A stretch of 64,000 nt of DNA from assembly GCF_029168315.1 (NCBI RefSeq), contig NZ_JARGYD010000006.1:248001-312000 (forward strand), in the 5' to 3' direction. The notes under the pieces were generated by a model, which did no database searches, was not told where the DNA came from, and worked only from the letters and a program-made list of their open reading frames with translations. Within the stretch, counting starts at the first letter, position 1. Each line of letters begins with the position of its first letter. Source of the DNA: Psychromarinibacter halotolerans (GTDB lineage Bacteria > Pseudomonadota > Alphaproteobacteria > Rhodobacterales > Rhodobacteraceae). Made by a program: the position numbers and the translations under genes. Shown here piece after piece: positions 16,931 through 26,026 of this stretch.

Positions 16931-17836
16931 TCAGTAACCTTTCTCGAAGCTGACCACGCCGGTCAGCGGCTCGCCCGCGCGGAACCGCGCGAGGTTGGCG
17001 AGGAACAGATCTATCTTGCGGTCGATTTCGTCGCCGGTGCCGCCGCCGGAATGCTGCGTCAGGATCAGGTTCGGGCAGGTCCAGAACGGGTGATCAGCGG
17101 GCAGCGGTTCGTCGCGGGTGACGTCGATGACGGCGCCGGACAACGCGCCGTCCGACAGCGCGGCGGCCAGGGCGGCCTCGTCCAGAACCGAGCCGCGCCC
17201 GAAACTGGCAACGATCGCGTTGGCGGGCAGAAGCGACAGGCGGCGCGCGTCGAACACGTCGCGGGTCGCGGGGGTGTCGGGCGCGGTGGCGACAAGGATG
17301 TCAGTGTCGGCCAGCGCGGCGTCCAGATCCTTGGGCTGCCAGCCGCTGCGCAGGGCGGTGATGGTGCACCCGAACGGGGCCAGCATGTCCGCCAGCCGGG
17401 CGTTGATCGCGCCCATGCCGAACAGGGTCACGCGGGCACCTTGCAGGCAGCGCAGCGTCGGGCGGATGTCGTCGCCGGTCCAGACACCGTCCCGGCGCAG
17501 CAGCGCAAGGCGGTCGATGCCGCGATACAGCGCAAGAAGACCGGCGAGGATCGACTCGGCGGCAGGCTCGGCGAAGAACCCGGCAAGGTTCGTCAGCGTC
17601 GCCCCGCGAAGGTCTTCACCGGCATATTCACCGAACCCCACGGATTCCAGCTGAACCCAGTCAAGGTCCGGCGCCTGCGCCAGCCAGTCGGCGGGCGGGT
17701 TGCCGAAGGCCGCGCGCGCGGTCTGGAAGGCGGGCGGACATGCGCCCTCGTCCGGAAGAAAGACAAGGTCGAGGTCGGCCGCCTCCAGCCGCGCGCGTTG
17801 CTCGGGCGAGAGGGGAAGCAATATGGCTGTGCGCAT
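16931..17836 (-). CDS. D-isomer-specific 2-hydroxyacid dehydrogenase family protein
   Basis: 301 residues with the family's two-domain layout. The NAD loop is unusual: VTLFGMGAINARLADML rather than the canonical GxGxxG with Arg. Substrate-contact and catalytic regions are recognisable in VASFGRGSVLDEAALAAAL and TQHSGGGTG, where His follows Gln as in the family. It would reduce a 2-oxo acid or oxidise a 2-hydroxy acid with NAD(P). Its stop abuts the dehydratase start, and 2 bases separate it from the aldehyde dehydrogenase gene, so all belong to one transcript. Confidence 0.87.
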   Translation of the reverse strand: MRTAILLPLSPEQRARLEAADLDLVFLPDEGACPPAFQTARAAFGNPPADWLAQAPDLDWVQLESVGFGEYAGEDLRGATLTNLAGFFAEPAAESILAGLLALYRGIDRLALLRRDGVWTGDDIRPTLRCLQGARVTLFGMGAINARLADMLAPFGCTITALRSGWQPKDLDAALADTDILVATAPDTPATRDVFDARRLSLLPANAIVASFGRGSVLDEAALAAALSDGALSGAVIDVTRDEPLPADHPFWTCPNLILTQHSGGGTGDEIDRKIDLFLANLARFRAGEPLTGVVSFEKGY

Positions 17837-17838
17837 GG

Positions 17839-19332
17839 TTACCGCAACGCGATCCAGATGGTCTTGGTCTGAAGGTACTGGTCCATCGCCTCGGCCCCGT
17901 TGTCGCGCGCCAGAGACCCCGATCGCTTGTAGCCGCCGAAGGGCGTGGTCACGTTACCCTCCGAGAAGGCATTCACGCTGACCGTGCCGCAGGGCAGGGC
18001 ACGCGACAGACGCAGGGCCTTGTCGATGTCCTGCGTGAAGACCGTGGCGTGAAGGCCGTATTCGGTGTCCCGCGCGATCTTCAGCGCCTCGTCGATGCCG
18101 TCGACCGGGACGACACCCAGCACGGGACCGAAGATTTCCTCGCGCGCGATGGTCATGCCGGGGGTCACGTCGGTGAACACGGTCGGCTGGATGAACGTGC
18201 CCGGTTCCATCGTGACGGACCCGCCATGCGCCAGTGTCGCCCCTTCGGCCTTGCCCGTTTCGATGTAGGACATGACGCGGTCGCGGTGTTCCTTCGTCAC
18301 CATCGCCGGCATCTCGGTTTCCGGGTCCAGCGGGTTGCCCAGCTTGAACTGACCGGCCCGCGCGGTGACACGCTCGGCGAATTCGCCGGCGATCTTGCGG
18401 TCGATCAGCTGGCGCATGTTGGCGGAACAGTTCTGCCCGCCGTTCCAGAACGCGCTCATCGCGGCGTTCTCGATCATGTCATCGTCCATCAACGCGTCGT
18501 CAAGCACGATGAAGGGCGACTTGCCGCCCATCTCCAGCCCGACGACCTTCATGTTGGATTCCCCCGCATAACGCAGGAAATAGCCGCCGACCTCGGTCGA
18601 GCCGGTGAAGGACACGACGTCGATGTCGGGATGCCGCCCGATCGCCTCGCCCGAGGTTTCGCCAAGCCCCGGCAGGACGCTCAGCACACCGGCGGGAACG
18701 CCCGCCTGCGCGGCAAGCTCGGCCAGCTTGATCGCGGTCAGCGGCGTCTGCTCGGCGGGCTTCACGATACAGGAACACCCGGCGGCCAGCGCGGGGGCCA
18801 GTTTCCACGCCGCCATCAGCAGCGGGAAGTTCCACGGCAGGACAAGCCCCACGACGCCGATCGGTTCCTTGACGATCATCGCCAGCGAATCCTGACCGGT
18901 GGGGGCGACCTTGCCGAAGGTCTTGTCGATCAGTTCGGCATACCATTGGAAATAGTCCGCCACCTCGTTGCCGATCTCGTGCAGGCAGTCGGTGATGGTC
19001 TTGCCGGCGTCGATGCTTTCCAGCACCGCCAGTTCTTGCGCGTTCTCGCGCACCAGCGCGGCCAGCTTCAGCAGCACCTCTTTGCGCATCTCGGGGTCGG
19101 ACCGGCTCCAGTCGCCTGCGTCGAACACGGTGCGGGCGGCTTTCACCGCGGTGTCCACGTCGGCTGCCTTGCAGTGGCTGACTTCGGCCACGACAGAGCC
19201 GGTGGCGGGGTTGATCGTCTGGAACGTGCTGCCATCTGCGGCGGCGACGTATTCGCCGCCGATGAAGGCGCGGGTTTCCGGTTTCAGGGCGGCGGCGATG
19301 CGGGTGGCATCGTCGAGGGTCATGTCGGACAT
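17839..19332 (-). CDS. NAD(P)-dependent aldehyde dehydrogenase, module C
   Basis: 497 residues. Motifs in order: VVGLVLPWNFPLLMAAWKLA (about 160-180), SFTGSTEVG, the general-base segment LEMGGKSP and the catalytic cysteine in GGQNCSA (about 302). Overall it looks like the gamma-glutamyl-aminobutyraldehyde/betaine-aldehyde branch. With a dehydratase and a DapA-family lyase it could oxidise 2-oxoglutarate semialdehyde, the last step of several sugar-acid and hydroxyproline pathways. That assignment rests on context only. Confidence 0.92.
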   Translation of the reverse strand: MSDMTLDDATRIAAALKPETRAFIGGEYVAAADGSTFQTINPATGSVVAEVSHCKAADVDTAVKAARTVFDAGDWSRSDPEMRKEVLLKLAALVRENAQELAVLESIDAGKTITDCLHEIGNEVADYFQWYAELIDKTFGKVAPTGQDSLAMIVKEPIGVVGLVLPWNFPLLMAAWKLAPALAAGCSCIVKPAEQTPLTAIKLAELAAQAGVPAGVLSVLPGLGETSGEAIGRHPDIDVVSFTGSTEVGGYFLRYAGESNMKVVGLEMGGKSPFIVLDDALMDDDMIENAAMSAFWNGGQNCSANMRQLIDRKIAGEFAERVTARAGQFKLGNPLDPETEMPAMVTKEHRDRVMSYIETGKAEGATLAHGGSVTMEPGTFIQPTVFTDVTPGMTIAREEIFGPVLGVVPVDGIDEALKIARDTEYGLHATVFTQDIDKALRLSRALPCGTVSVNAFSEGNVTTPFGGYKRSGSLARDNGAEAMDQYLQTKTIWIALR

Positions 19333-19356
19333 GCGGAGGTTCCTATCTTGGCAATG

Positions 19357-20316
19357 TCAGGCGGGCAGGCGCGGCGCGCCGATCTCACGCAGCATGGCCA
19401 GCGTGGCGTCGCGGTACGTCTCGCGAATGTCGCGGGTGGGCGGACGGCAGCGGCTGGAGGGCAGGCCGACCAGTTCCATGCAAAGCTTGTCCAGATAGCC
19501 GTCGCCGCTGGTATAATTCTGCTCGATGTCGACCCACAGCTTGTAGAAAGGCATCGCCTCTTTCACCAGCATCCGCGAGATTTCGGCGTAATTTCCGGCC
19601 TTCACCTCGTCGATCAACTTGATGCCCCATTCCGGCCAGAAGTTGCAGTTGTGAACCTCGAACGCGCGGGCGCCCATTGCGGGGGTGGCCGAGTAGGCGA
19701 AGAACAGGTTGTTGTCGATCACCGTGAACCGGTCCGAGAAATGCGAGGTCACGTCCTCGAATTCCATCGCGTCGGTGCGGGGGGTGGCCCATTTCAGGCC
19801 GACGACCGACGGAATTTTCGCCAGCCGCTCGACCATGTCGAAGGACACGCCCTGCGAGGTCCAGAAGGTGTTGTAGACGATGATCCCGATGTCCGGCGCC
19901 GCTTCGGCGGCGGCCAGGATGAATTCCTCGAAATCGGCCTCGGTGTGGGTGAAGTAGTAGGGGCACGACACCTGAATGAAGCTTGCGCCCAGCTCGGACG
20001 CGCGTTTGGCCAGCCGCTTCAGTTCCAGCGTCGACGTGGTCTGCGCGCCCACCGCCACCGGGACCTGCCCGTTGACCTCGTCCAGCACGATTTCCGCGAC
20101 GCGCATCCGCTCGTCGAAGGTCATGGTCGAGAAATCGCCAGCCGCGCCGCCGGCAAGGAACGTCGCGTAGTCGCGCGTCAGGCCAGAGCCGGTCAGGAAA
20201 CGGACGTAGCTGCGAAGCGCCTCTTCGTTGACGGGAAAATCTTCGGTGTCGGCGAAGGGCGTCGGGATGGTGACATAGCACCCTTCCAGATCCGCTTTTA
20301 GCTGCTCGGGAGTCAC
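19357..20316 (-). CDS. Dihydrodipicolinate synthase family (DapA-like) lyase or dehydratase
   Basis: 319 residues from a GTG at 20316 with AAAGG about 6 bases upstream; earlier in-frame starts have no such site. The Schiff-base lysine fits Lys175 (VVGLKWATP) and the conserved tyrosine Tyr148 (IIVYNTF). This barrel family includes aldolases and 2-keto-3-deoxy-acid dehydratases. It is the first gene of the minus-strand module C operon, divergent from the GlxA-type regulator. I infer that it cleaves or dehydrates the keto-deoxy acid made by the enolase-superfamily enzyme. Confidence 0.9.
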   Translation of the reverse strand: MTPEQLKADLEGCYVTIPTPFADTEDFPVNEEALRSYVRFLTGSGLTRDYATFLAGGAAGDFSTMTFDERMRVAEIVLDEVNGQVPVAVGAQTTSTLELKRLAKRASELGASFIQVSCPYYFTHTEADFEEFILAAAEAAPDIGIIVYNTFWTSQGVSFDMVERLAKIPSVVGLKWATPRTDAMEFEDVTSHFSDRFTVIDNNLFFAYSATPAMGARAFEVHNCNFWPEWGIKLIDEVKAGNYAEISRMLVKEAMPFYKLWVDIEQNYTSGDGYLDKLCMELVGLPSSRCRPPTRDIRETYRDATLAMLREIGAPRLPA

Positions 20317-20356
20317 ACTGTACCTTTCTTGGTGCCGCGGGCCGCAGCTTCGCACG

Positions 20357-20374
20357 CCGCACCCAAGGGTGCGG
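20357..20374. promoter_or_regulatory. Perfect inverted repeat in the module C divergent promoter region
   Basis: CCGCACCC and GGGTGCGG are separated by AA, an 18-bp element about 40 bases upstream of the DapA-like gene. It could be an operator or a 5' leader hairpin. No clear -10/-35 pair was found for either direction. Confidence 0.35.
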
Positions 20375-20515
20375 GCGACGAACGGTCTGCGATCCGGTGT
20401 CGGGTCATTCGGCCACGAAGCGGGCCATGCTTGCAGGCTCAGTTTCATCGGCGGTCGGCCAAACTTGTTGACGCTGAAAGCCAATTCGTAGACAAATCTG
20501 GCCAAAAGGACAGAC

Positions 20516-21568
20516 ATGGCTGCCGACCTCAAGCGTTCCACGCAAAGCCCGCCGACCTTTCTTCTTTTCCTGCAACCCGAGTTTCCGCTGAACGCGCTGG
20601 TGCTTGCGGTCGATGCCTTGCGGATCGCCAACCAGAACTCGGGGCGCGAGCTGTTCCGCTGGATGCTGGTGTCGGAAACGGGCGGGTCGGTGCGGGCCTC
20701 GAACGGGATGTGGCTGGATGCCGACTGCTCGTTCGAGACGATGCCGATCGGGACGCATTACCTTGTGTTCGAGGGCAACCTGCCGACGCAGCACAACTCT
20801 CCCAAGCTGCTGAACCACCTGCGCGCGGCGGCGCGGTTCGGGGCGACTGTGGGCAGTGCCGACACCGGCGGGTTCGCACTGGCGCAGGCGGGGCTTGTGG
20901 GCACGGCGGATGCGCCGGCGGCGGTCGTGCACTGGGAAGCGACGCGGACGTTCCAAGAGGTCTTCCAGCGCGCCGACATCGTGGATCAGCTGTACCTTAT
21001 CGGAAATGGCCGGGCGCAATCGGCGGGCGGGGTGGCGACGCTGGATATGATGTTGGACTTGATCGCCGGCATCAGTGGAGAGGCGCTGGCCGACGAGGTC
21101 GCCAACGCGATGGTGCACACCCGCCGTCCCATGACTCAGCCCCAGCGCAACGATTCCACGCCACGGCCAGAGACCGAGACGCTTGCCGCCCGGCTGGTGG
21201 CCAAGATGGAACAGAACCTTGATTTTCCGCTGCCGCTGGAAGAACTGGCCGAGGATCTTGCGCTGTCGCCCCGGACGCTGTCGCGGCTGTGTCAGCGGAC
21301 CTTTGGTGAAAGCCCGATGCGGCTGTACCTGCGCATCCGTATTCAGGCGGCGCGTAACTTTCTGTTCTACGAAGAGTTTTCCATCGGCGACGTCGCCATC
21401 GCCTGCGGGTTTTCCTATCCGGCGGTCTTCTCGCGGGCGTTCAAGAAGCAGTACGGGCAGACCCCCCGCGATTTCCGCGAGCACCTTCGGCGCAACCAGT
21501 TCTCGTCGCTGCGTCCCGAAATCCGCAGGCTGGCGCGCGACAGCAAAGAGCCGCCGCTGGGTGCGTAG
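20516..21568 (+). CDS. GlxA-family transcriptional regulator (DJ-1/PfpI domain plus AraC DNA-binding domain)
   Basis: 350 residues. The N-terminal half (about 14-200) is the amidase-like DJ-1/PfpI domain (FLLFLQPEFPLNALVLAVDA, GSADTGGFALAQAGLV). The C-terminal 100 residues hold two AraC helix-turn-helix motifs (LEELAEDLALSPRTLSRLCQ and IGDVAIACGFSYPAVFSRAF). Such regulators usually activate degradation genes for small nitrogenous or organic acids. It is divergent from the module C operon and most likely controls it. A strong hairpin follows its stop. Confidence 0.93.
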   Translation: MAADLKRSTQSPPTFLLFLQPEFPLNALVLAVDALRIANQNSGRELFRWMLVSETGGSVRASNGMWLDADCSFETMPIGTHYLVFEGNLPTQHNSPKLLNHLRAAARFGATVGSADTGGFALAQAGLVGTADAPAAVVHWEATRTFQEVFQRADIVDQLYLIGNGRAQSAGGVATLDMMLDLIAGISGEALADEVANAMVHTRRPMTQPQRNDSTPRPETETLAARLVAKMEQNLDFPLPLEELAEDLALSPRTLSRLCQRTFGESPMRLYLRIRIQAARNFLFYEEFSIGDVAIACGFSYPAVFSRAFKKQYGQTPRDFREHLRRNQFSSLRPEIRRLARDSKEPPLGA

Positions 21569-21597
21569 GGCGCGCGTGCCTTTGCAGGCCGCGCGCC
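21569..21597. terminator. Bidirectional terminator between the GlxA regulator and an aldehyde dehydrogenase gene
   Basis: GGCGCGCG (21569-21576) pairs with CGCGCGCC (21590-21597), with an inner GCC/GGC stem, and is followed by a short pyrimidine stretch. The stem starts directly after the regulator's stop codon, between convergent genes. Confidence 0.7.
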
Positions 21598-21613
21598 TTC
21601 GTCTTGGGGTGCC

Positions 21614-23062
21614 CTAGAACGGGTAGGGCTGTTCGGGGTCCTCGACGGTGATCCAGCGCAGTTCGGTAAAGGCGTCGATCCCGGCAGAGCCGCCGAACCT
21701 GCCGTAACCGCTGGCCTTCACGCCACCGAAGGGCATTTGCGCCTCGTCGAACACGGTTGGACCGTTGACGTGGCAGATGCCGCTTTCGATCCGCCGCGCC
21801 ACGTCCATCGCGCGCCGGACATCCTGCCCAAAGACCGATGACGACAGGCCATAGTCAGAGTCGTTGGCCAGTTCGATGGCGTGATCGGTGTCCTTCGCGC
21901 GGATGATCGAGACGATGGGGCCGAAGCTTTCCTCGCCATAGATCCGCATCTCGGATGTGACGTGGTCAAGGATCGTCGCCGGCATGATGGTGCCGCTGTC
22001 CGGGATGCCGCCGCAAAGACGTTTCGCGCCCTTCGCCTCGGCATCGGCCAGAAGGGCCGCGACATGATCGACCGCGTCGGCGTCGATCACGCTGCCAAGG
22101 TGGACCTTTTCGCCGGGTGGTCCGGCGACCAGCCCTGCGGCCTTGGCGGCGAAGGCGTCGGCAAAGGCGTCGGCCACCTTTTCATCCACGATGATCCGCT
22201 CGGTCGACATGCAGATCTGGCCCGAGTTCATGAAGGCCCCGAAATTCGCGGCATTCACCGCGCCGCCGATATGGGCGTCGTCCAGAACCACCAGCGGGGC
22301 CTTGCCGCCCAGTTCCAGCAGGCAGGGCTTCAGGTGCTTCGCCGCCCGTTCCGCGATGATCCGCCCGACGCGGGTGGAGCCGGTGAAGTTGATCCGCTTC
22401 ACCGCCGGGTGGTCGATCAGCGCGTTCACCACATCGGGCGCATCCTTGGCGCTGTGGGTGACCACGTTCAACACGCCCTTCGGCAGCCCCGCCGCCGCCA
22501 TCACGTCGGCCAGCATCCGGTGGGTGGCGGGGCATTTCTCGGACGCCTTCAGCACCACGGTGTTGCCGCAGGCGATGGGCAAAGCGAAGGCGCGGACGCC
22601 AAGGATCTGCGCCGCGTTCCACGGGGCCATGCCGACCAGCACGCCGACCGGCTGGCGATAGCCCATCGACAGCGAGCCGGGACGATCCGAGGGGATCACC
22701 TCGCCCTTGATCTGGGTGACGGACGCGGCGGCCTCGCGCAGGATCTTGCCCGCGAACATGCAGTTAAAGCCGTGCCACATGCCCGTGCCACCGGTCTCGG
22801 CGATGCCGATCTCGATGAACTTCGGCGTCCACTCGTCCATCAGGTCGGCGGCCTTGTTCAGGATCTTGCGTCGTTCGGCCGGGCCGGTGGCGGACCACGC
22901 CGGAAAGGCGGCCTGCGCCGCTTTCACCGCCCTGTCCACGTCCGCCGAGCCTGCGGCGGCCGCCGTCGTCGCGGTGGCGCCGCCCACGGGGTTGGCGCGC
23001 TCGAACGTCGCGCCGTCGCCCGCCGGGACGTTCTCGTTGTCGATCAGCAATCCGGTGTCCAT
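21614..23062 (-). CDS. Aldehyde dehydrogenase, salicylaldehyde/vanillin type, module D
   Basis: 482 residues from an ATG at 23062 with GGGAGAAAG upstream. Motifs in order: VGMAPWNAAQILGVRAFALP, NFTGSTRVG, LELGGKAPLVVLDDA and the catalytic cysteine in NSGQICMSTERI. The APWNA form and GQICMS are characteristic of aromatic aldehyde dehydrogenases. It would oxidise an aldehyde to the acid with NAD. It is last in the minus-strand TRAP operon. The likely partner is the ThDP enzyme at 27459, which could supply the aldehyde. Confidence 0.92.
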   Translation of the reverse strand: MDTGLLIDNENVPAGDGATFERANPVGGATATTAAAAGSADVDRAVKAAQAAFPAWSATGPAERRKILNKAADLMDEWTPKFIEIGIAETGGTGMWHGFNCMFAGKILREAAASVTQIKGEVIPSDRPGSLSMGYRQPVGVLVGMAPWNAAQILGVRAFALPIACGNTVVLKASEKCPATHRMLADVMAAAGLPKGVLNVVTHSAKDAPDVVNALIDHPAVKRINFTGSTRVGRIIAERAAKHLKPCLLELGGKAPLVVLDDAHIGGAVNAANFGAFMNSGQICMSTERIIVDEKVADAFADAFAAKAAGLVAGPPGEKVHLGSVIDADAVDHVAALLADAEAKGAKRLCGGIPDSGTIMPATILDHVTSEMRIYGEESFGPIVSIIRAKDTDHAIELANDSDYGLSSSVFGQDVRRAMDVARRIESGICHVNGPTVFDEAQMPFGGVKASGYGRFGGSAGIDAFTELRWITVEDPEQPYPF

Positions 23063-23085
23063 CGGTCTTTCTCCCAAACCCGTTG

Positions 23086-23529
23086 TCAATCCGCAGCCGT
23101 CAGGCCCGCCTTGGCGATGCCCGCGCGCGCGCAGAGTTCGTCGTTCTCGCCGGTGTCGCCGCTGATGCCGACCGCGCCGATCACGGTGCCGCCGTCGTCA
23201 AGGATCAGCACGCCGCCGTGGTTCGGCGCGACGCGCCCGCCCGAGGCGGCGACGATGCCGCCAAGGAACCCGGGGTTGCCGCCCAGCCGCTCGCCGATGG
23301 TGCGGGCGTTCAGCCCCATGCCCACGGCGCCCCATGCCTTGGCCAGTGCCACGTCCATCCGGACGATGCCGCTGCCGTCCTCGCGCTTGGCGGTGACGAT
23401 GTGGCCGCCGGCGTCCAGCACCACAACGGTCAGCGGCAGGAAACCCTGCGCCTTGCGGTGGGTCAGTGCCTCGGACGCGATGGTTTCTGCGGTGTCGAGC
23501 CCGAGGGACGTGCTGACGGGATGGACCAT
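23086..23529 (-). CDS. GlcG/HbpS-family protein
   Basis: 147 residues from an ATG at 23529 with AGGAG 7 bases upstream. The family pattern is clear: VVVLDAGGHIVTAKREDGSG near residue 35, NPGFLGGIVAASGGRVAPN and GTVIGAVGISGDTGENDELCA at the C-terminus. These small proteins accompany glycolate, propanediol and aromatic pathways; some bind haem or corrinoid. The reaction is unknown. It lies between the TRAP binding protein and the aldehyde dehydrogenase. Confidence 0.88.
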   Translation of the reverse strand: MVHPVSTSLGLDTAETIASEALTHRKAQGFLPLTVVVLDAGGHIVTAKREDGSGIVRMDVALAKAWGAVGMGLNARTIGERLGGNPGFLGGIVAASGGRVAPNHGGVLILDDGGTVIGAVGISGDTGENDELCARAGIAKAGLTAAD

Positions 23530-23566
23530 GGTGTCGCTCCTGTTGTTTTGTGTGAATTGGGGGTGG

Positions 23567-23584
23567 GGGCGGCCGAAGCCGCCC
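23567..23584. other. Intercistronic stem-loop after the module D dctP
   Basis: GGGCGGC (23567-23573) and GCCGCCC (23578-23584) pair perfectly around a CGAA tetraloop. There is no T run. It stands between the binding-protein gene and the HbpS-like gene. Confidence 0.5.
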
Positions 23585-23597
23585 GCCGCGGTCGCGA

Positions 23598-24695
23598 TCA
23601 GTAGTCGACCTTGCTGTAGATCTCGTCCCACAGCAGCTGGGCGTAGTCGTCGGTGCCCTTCTCAGACAGGATCGCCGTCCATTTTTCGAGGTTCTCCTCG
23701 AAGGTGTGCACGATGTCCGCCGCGTTCGAGACGCCGCGCGCTTCGGCATCTTCGATGACGCGGCCTTCGTAGCCGTCCAGATAGGCGGTCAGCGCGGTCT
23801 CGTAGGCGCCGTCAAGGTCGGTCACGGTCAGCCCAAGGCCCTGCCACTTCTCCAGCGCGGCGGCATCGCGTTCGGTGTAGTTGTCGATGATCCCTTCGAT
23901 GGCTTTCGGCATCGAGGTCAGGAATGCCTCTTGCACCGGGTCCGACAGACCGTCCCAGGTTTCGGCGTTCATCGTCGCGATCGAGATCGCGAACTGCGAC
24001 CCGTTCGGCGTGTCGATCACGGTCTTCACCACCTCGCCCAACGAGAACGCTTCCAGCCATTCAGCCGAGATGATGGTGCAGTCCGCCACGCCGCGCTCCA
24101 TCGCTTCCAGACGGGCCGGCGGCGGCACGTCCAGCTGGATGCCGCCAAAGCTGTTGACCCAGCCCGCGATGGTGGACTGGCCGATCACCTTGCGGCCGGT
24201 CAGGTCGTCCATCGAGGTGATCTCCGGCGCGCAGGACATCAGCGTCGGTGTCGTCGCGTGGGCGCCCATGAACATCGCGTTGTTGTTCGCGTACTCGTCC
24301 CGGCAGCTTTCGCAATCCAGCAGGATCGTTTCGTTCAGCGCCGCCGCCGTTGCATAGGGGTCTTCGCCCATGAAGTAGAGATCGGCGAAGATCAGGTTCA
24401 CCGGCATGTCCGCCTGCGCGTCCTCGGGCTGGGTGAAGGCCACGTCGATGACGCCGTCGCGGATCGCCTCGAAGTTGCCCGCTGCGTCGAACAGCTGACC
24501 GGCCCAGAAGTATTTGACCGTGACGTCGCCGCCGGTCGCTTCGGTGACCATGTCGAACAGCGGCTGGATGCCGGCAGAGTTCACGCCCACCACGGGCGGT
24601 AGGTGGGTGGAATATTGAAGTTCCTGCGCACTCAGCGCGCCGGATGTCAGGGCCGTCGCGGCCGCAAGGGCCGTCACTTTGGTAGAAAGTTTCAT
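23598..24695 (-). CDS. TRAP transporter substrate-binding protein (DctP type), module D
   Basis: 365 residues with a signal peptide (about 1-23, ALS-AQ). TRAP features include WAGQLFDAAGNFEAIRDGVI, the 'DLTGRKVIGQST' segment and VADCTIISAEWLEAFSLGEV. Two cysteines at DCESC and one at SCAPE are unusual for the family and might form a disulfide. In this operon the order is DctQ, DctM, DctP, then the enzymes. The ligand is probably a carboxylate consumed by the neighbouring ThDP and aldehyde dehydrogenase enzymes. Confidence 0.9.
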   Translation of the reverse strand: MKLSTKVTALAAATALTSGALSAQELQYSTHLPPVVGVNSAGIQPLFDMVTEATGGDVTVKYFWAGQLFDAAGNFEAIRDGVIDVAFTQPEDAQADMPVNLIFADLYFMGEDPYATAAALNETILLDCESCRDEYANNNAMFMGAHATTPTLMSCAPEITSMDDLTGRKVIGQSTIAGWVNSFGGIQLDVPPPARLEAMERGVADCTIISAEWLEAFSLGEVVKTVIDTPNGSQFAISIATMNAETWDGLSDPVQEAFLTSMPKAIEGIIDNYTERDAAALEKWQGLGLTVTDLDGAYETALTAYLDGYEGRVIEDAEARGVSNAADIVHTFEENLEKWTAILSEKGTDDYAQLLWDEIYSKVDY

Positions 24696-24721
24696 CGGGT
24701 CCTCCTCTGGTTAATCACGGG

Positions 24722-26026
24722 TCACCGGGCGCTTGCGGCCAGAACGGTGGAAATGGCGGGAAAGGCGATCAACAGGGCCAGCACGACGATCTCGGTCACG
24801 AAGAACCAGCCGGTGCCGCGAAAGATGGTGCCCACAGGGATCTGCGGCAGGATCGAGCGCAGGATGAACACGTTCATCCCGACGGGTGGGGTGATCAGGC
24901 CGATCTCGATGTACTTGATGAACAGGATGCCGAACCAGATCATGTCGATATGCGCGGCCTCGTAGATCGGCAGGAACACCGGCAGCGCCAGCAGCATCAG
25001 CCCGATCGGATCGAGGATGCAGCCCAGCACCAGAAAGATCAGGCCGGTGGCGATGATCAGGGCCAGTGGCGACAGGCCCCAGCCGATCACCGCGTCCGAG
25101 ATGAACTCGGGCAGGTCGGAATAGGCCATGAAGCGGGTCAGCAGCACGGCGCCAAGGATGATGAAGAAGATGCTGGCGGTGTTCTCGATGGTGCCAAGGA
25201 ACGAGTCGCGCAGAACCTGCAGGGTCAGCCGGCCCTTGAGCAGGGCGATGACGAAGGCGGCGAGCACGCCGAAGGCGGCGCTTTCGGTCGCCGAGGCGAT
25301 GCCACCGTAGATGGTGCCGACGACCACGAAGATGATGACGGGCAGGGGCCAGACCTCTGCAAGCGCCCGCCACTTGGCGCGCGGGTCCTCGGTTTCGCGC
25401 ACCGGCGGGGCCAGCTTGGGGTTCACCGTGCAGCGGCCCATGATCATCAGGCAATACAGCCCCGCCGTCAGCAATCCCGGCAGGATGCCGGCAAGAAACA
25501 TCGAGCCCACCGAGACCTCGGCGAAATAGGCGTAGATGATCATGGGGATCGACGGCGGGATCATCACGCCCAGCGTGCCTGCGGCGGCGACGGTGCCGGT
25601 GGCCAGCCCCTTGTCGTAGCCAAAGCGCAGCATTTCCGGCACCGCTATCCGGCCCATCGCGACCGAGGTCACGACGCTGGACCCGGCGGCGGCGGAAAAC
25701 CCGGCGCACCCGATGTTCGTTGCGATGGCCAGCCCGCCGGGCAGCCACGACAGCCACAGCCGCGCGGCGTGGAACAACGAGGCGGTCATGCCCGACGCGT
25801 GAGCCACGGCGCCCATCAGCAGGAACAGCGGCACCGCCGAGAATTCCCAGTTCGCGGCAAAGCTGTAGGGGACGTTCTGCAGGATCGAGAACGCCGCGCG
25901 CGGGCCCTGGATCACGAAGATACCGAGGGTGGCGACCATTCCCATCGCCAGCCCGATGTGAAAGCGCAGCATGATCAGCAGTATCATGACGCCGACGCCG
26001 ATGCCTCCGACTGCAATATCGCTCAT
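24722..26026 (-). CDS. TRAP transporter large permease (DctM type), module D
   Basis: 434 residues, strongly hydrophobic. Family blocks are PLFLLMGAVAHASGM, LGVMIPPSIPMIIYAYFA and EIGLITPPVGMNVFILRSIL. Its ATG at 26026 overlaps the small-permease stop (ATGA). It forms the transport channel with the DctQ protein. Confidence 0.95.
   Translation of the reverse strand: MSDIAVGGIGVGVMILLIMLRFHIGLAMGMVATLGIFVIQGPRAAFSILQNVPYSFAANWEFSAVPLFLLMGAVAHASGMTASLFHAARLWLSWLPGGLAIATNIGCAGFSAAAGSSVVTSVAMGRIAVPEMLRFGYDKGLATGTVAAAGTLGVMIPPSIPMIIYAYFAEVSVGSMFLAGILPGLLTAGLYCLMIMGRCTVNPKLAPPVRETEDPRAKWRALAEVWPLPVIIFVVVGTIYGGIASATESAAFGVLAAFVIALLKGRLTLQVLRDSFLGTIENTASIFFIILGAVLLTRFMAYSDLPEFISDAVIGWGLSPLALIIATGLIFLVLGCILDPIGLMLLALPVFLPIYEAAHIDMIWFGILFIKYIEIGLITPPVGMNVFILRSILPQIPVGTIFRGTGWFFVTEIVVLALLIAFPAISTVLAASAR

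Noticed and set aside
17740..20301. An 853-codon open frame on the plus strand across the aldehyde dehydrogenase and DapA-like genes, and similar long frames at 27423-29873 (minus), 15716-17872 (plus) and 44310-46709 (plus)
   Set aside because: They are antisense shadows of well-conserved genes; high GC removes stop codons. Translations are His/Arg/Asp-rich with no family motif.
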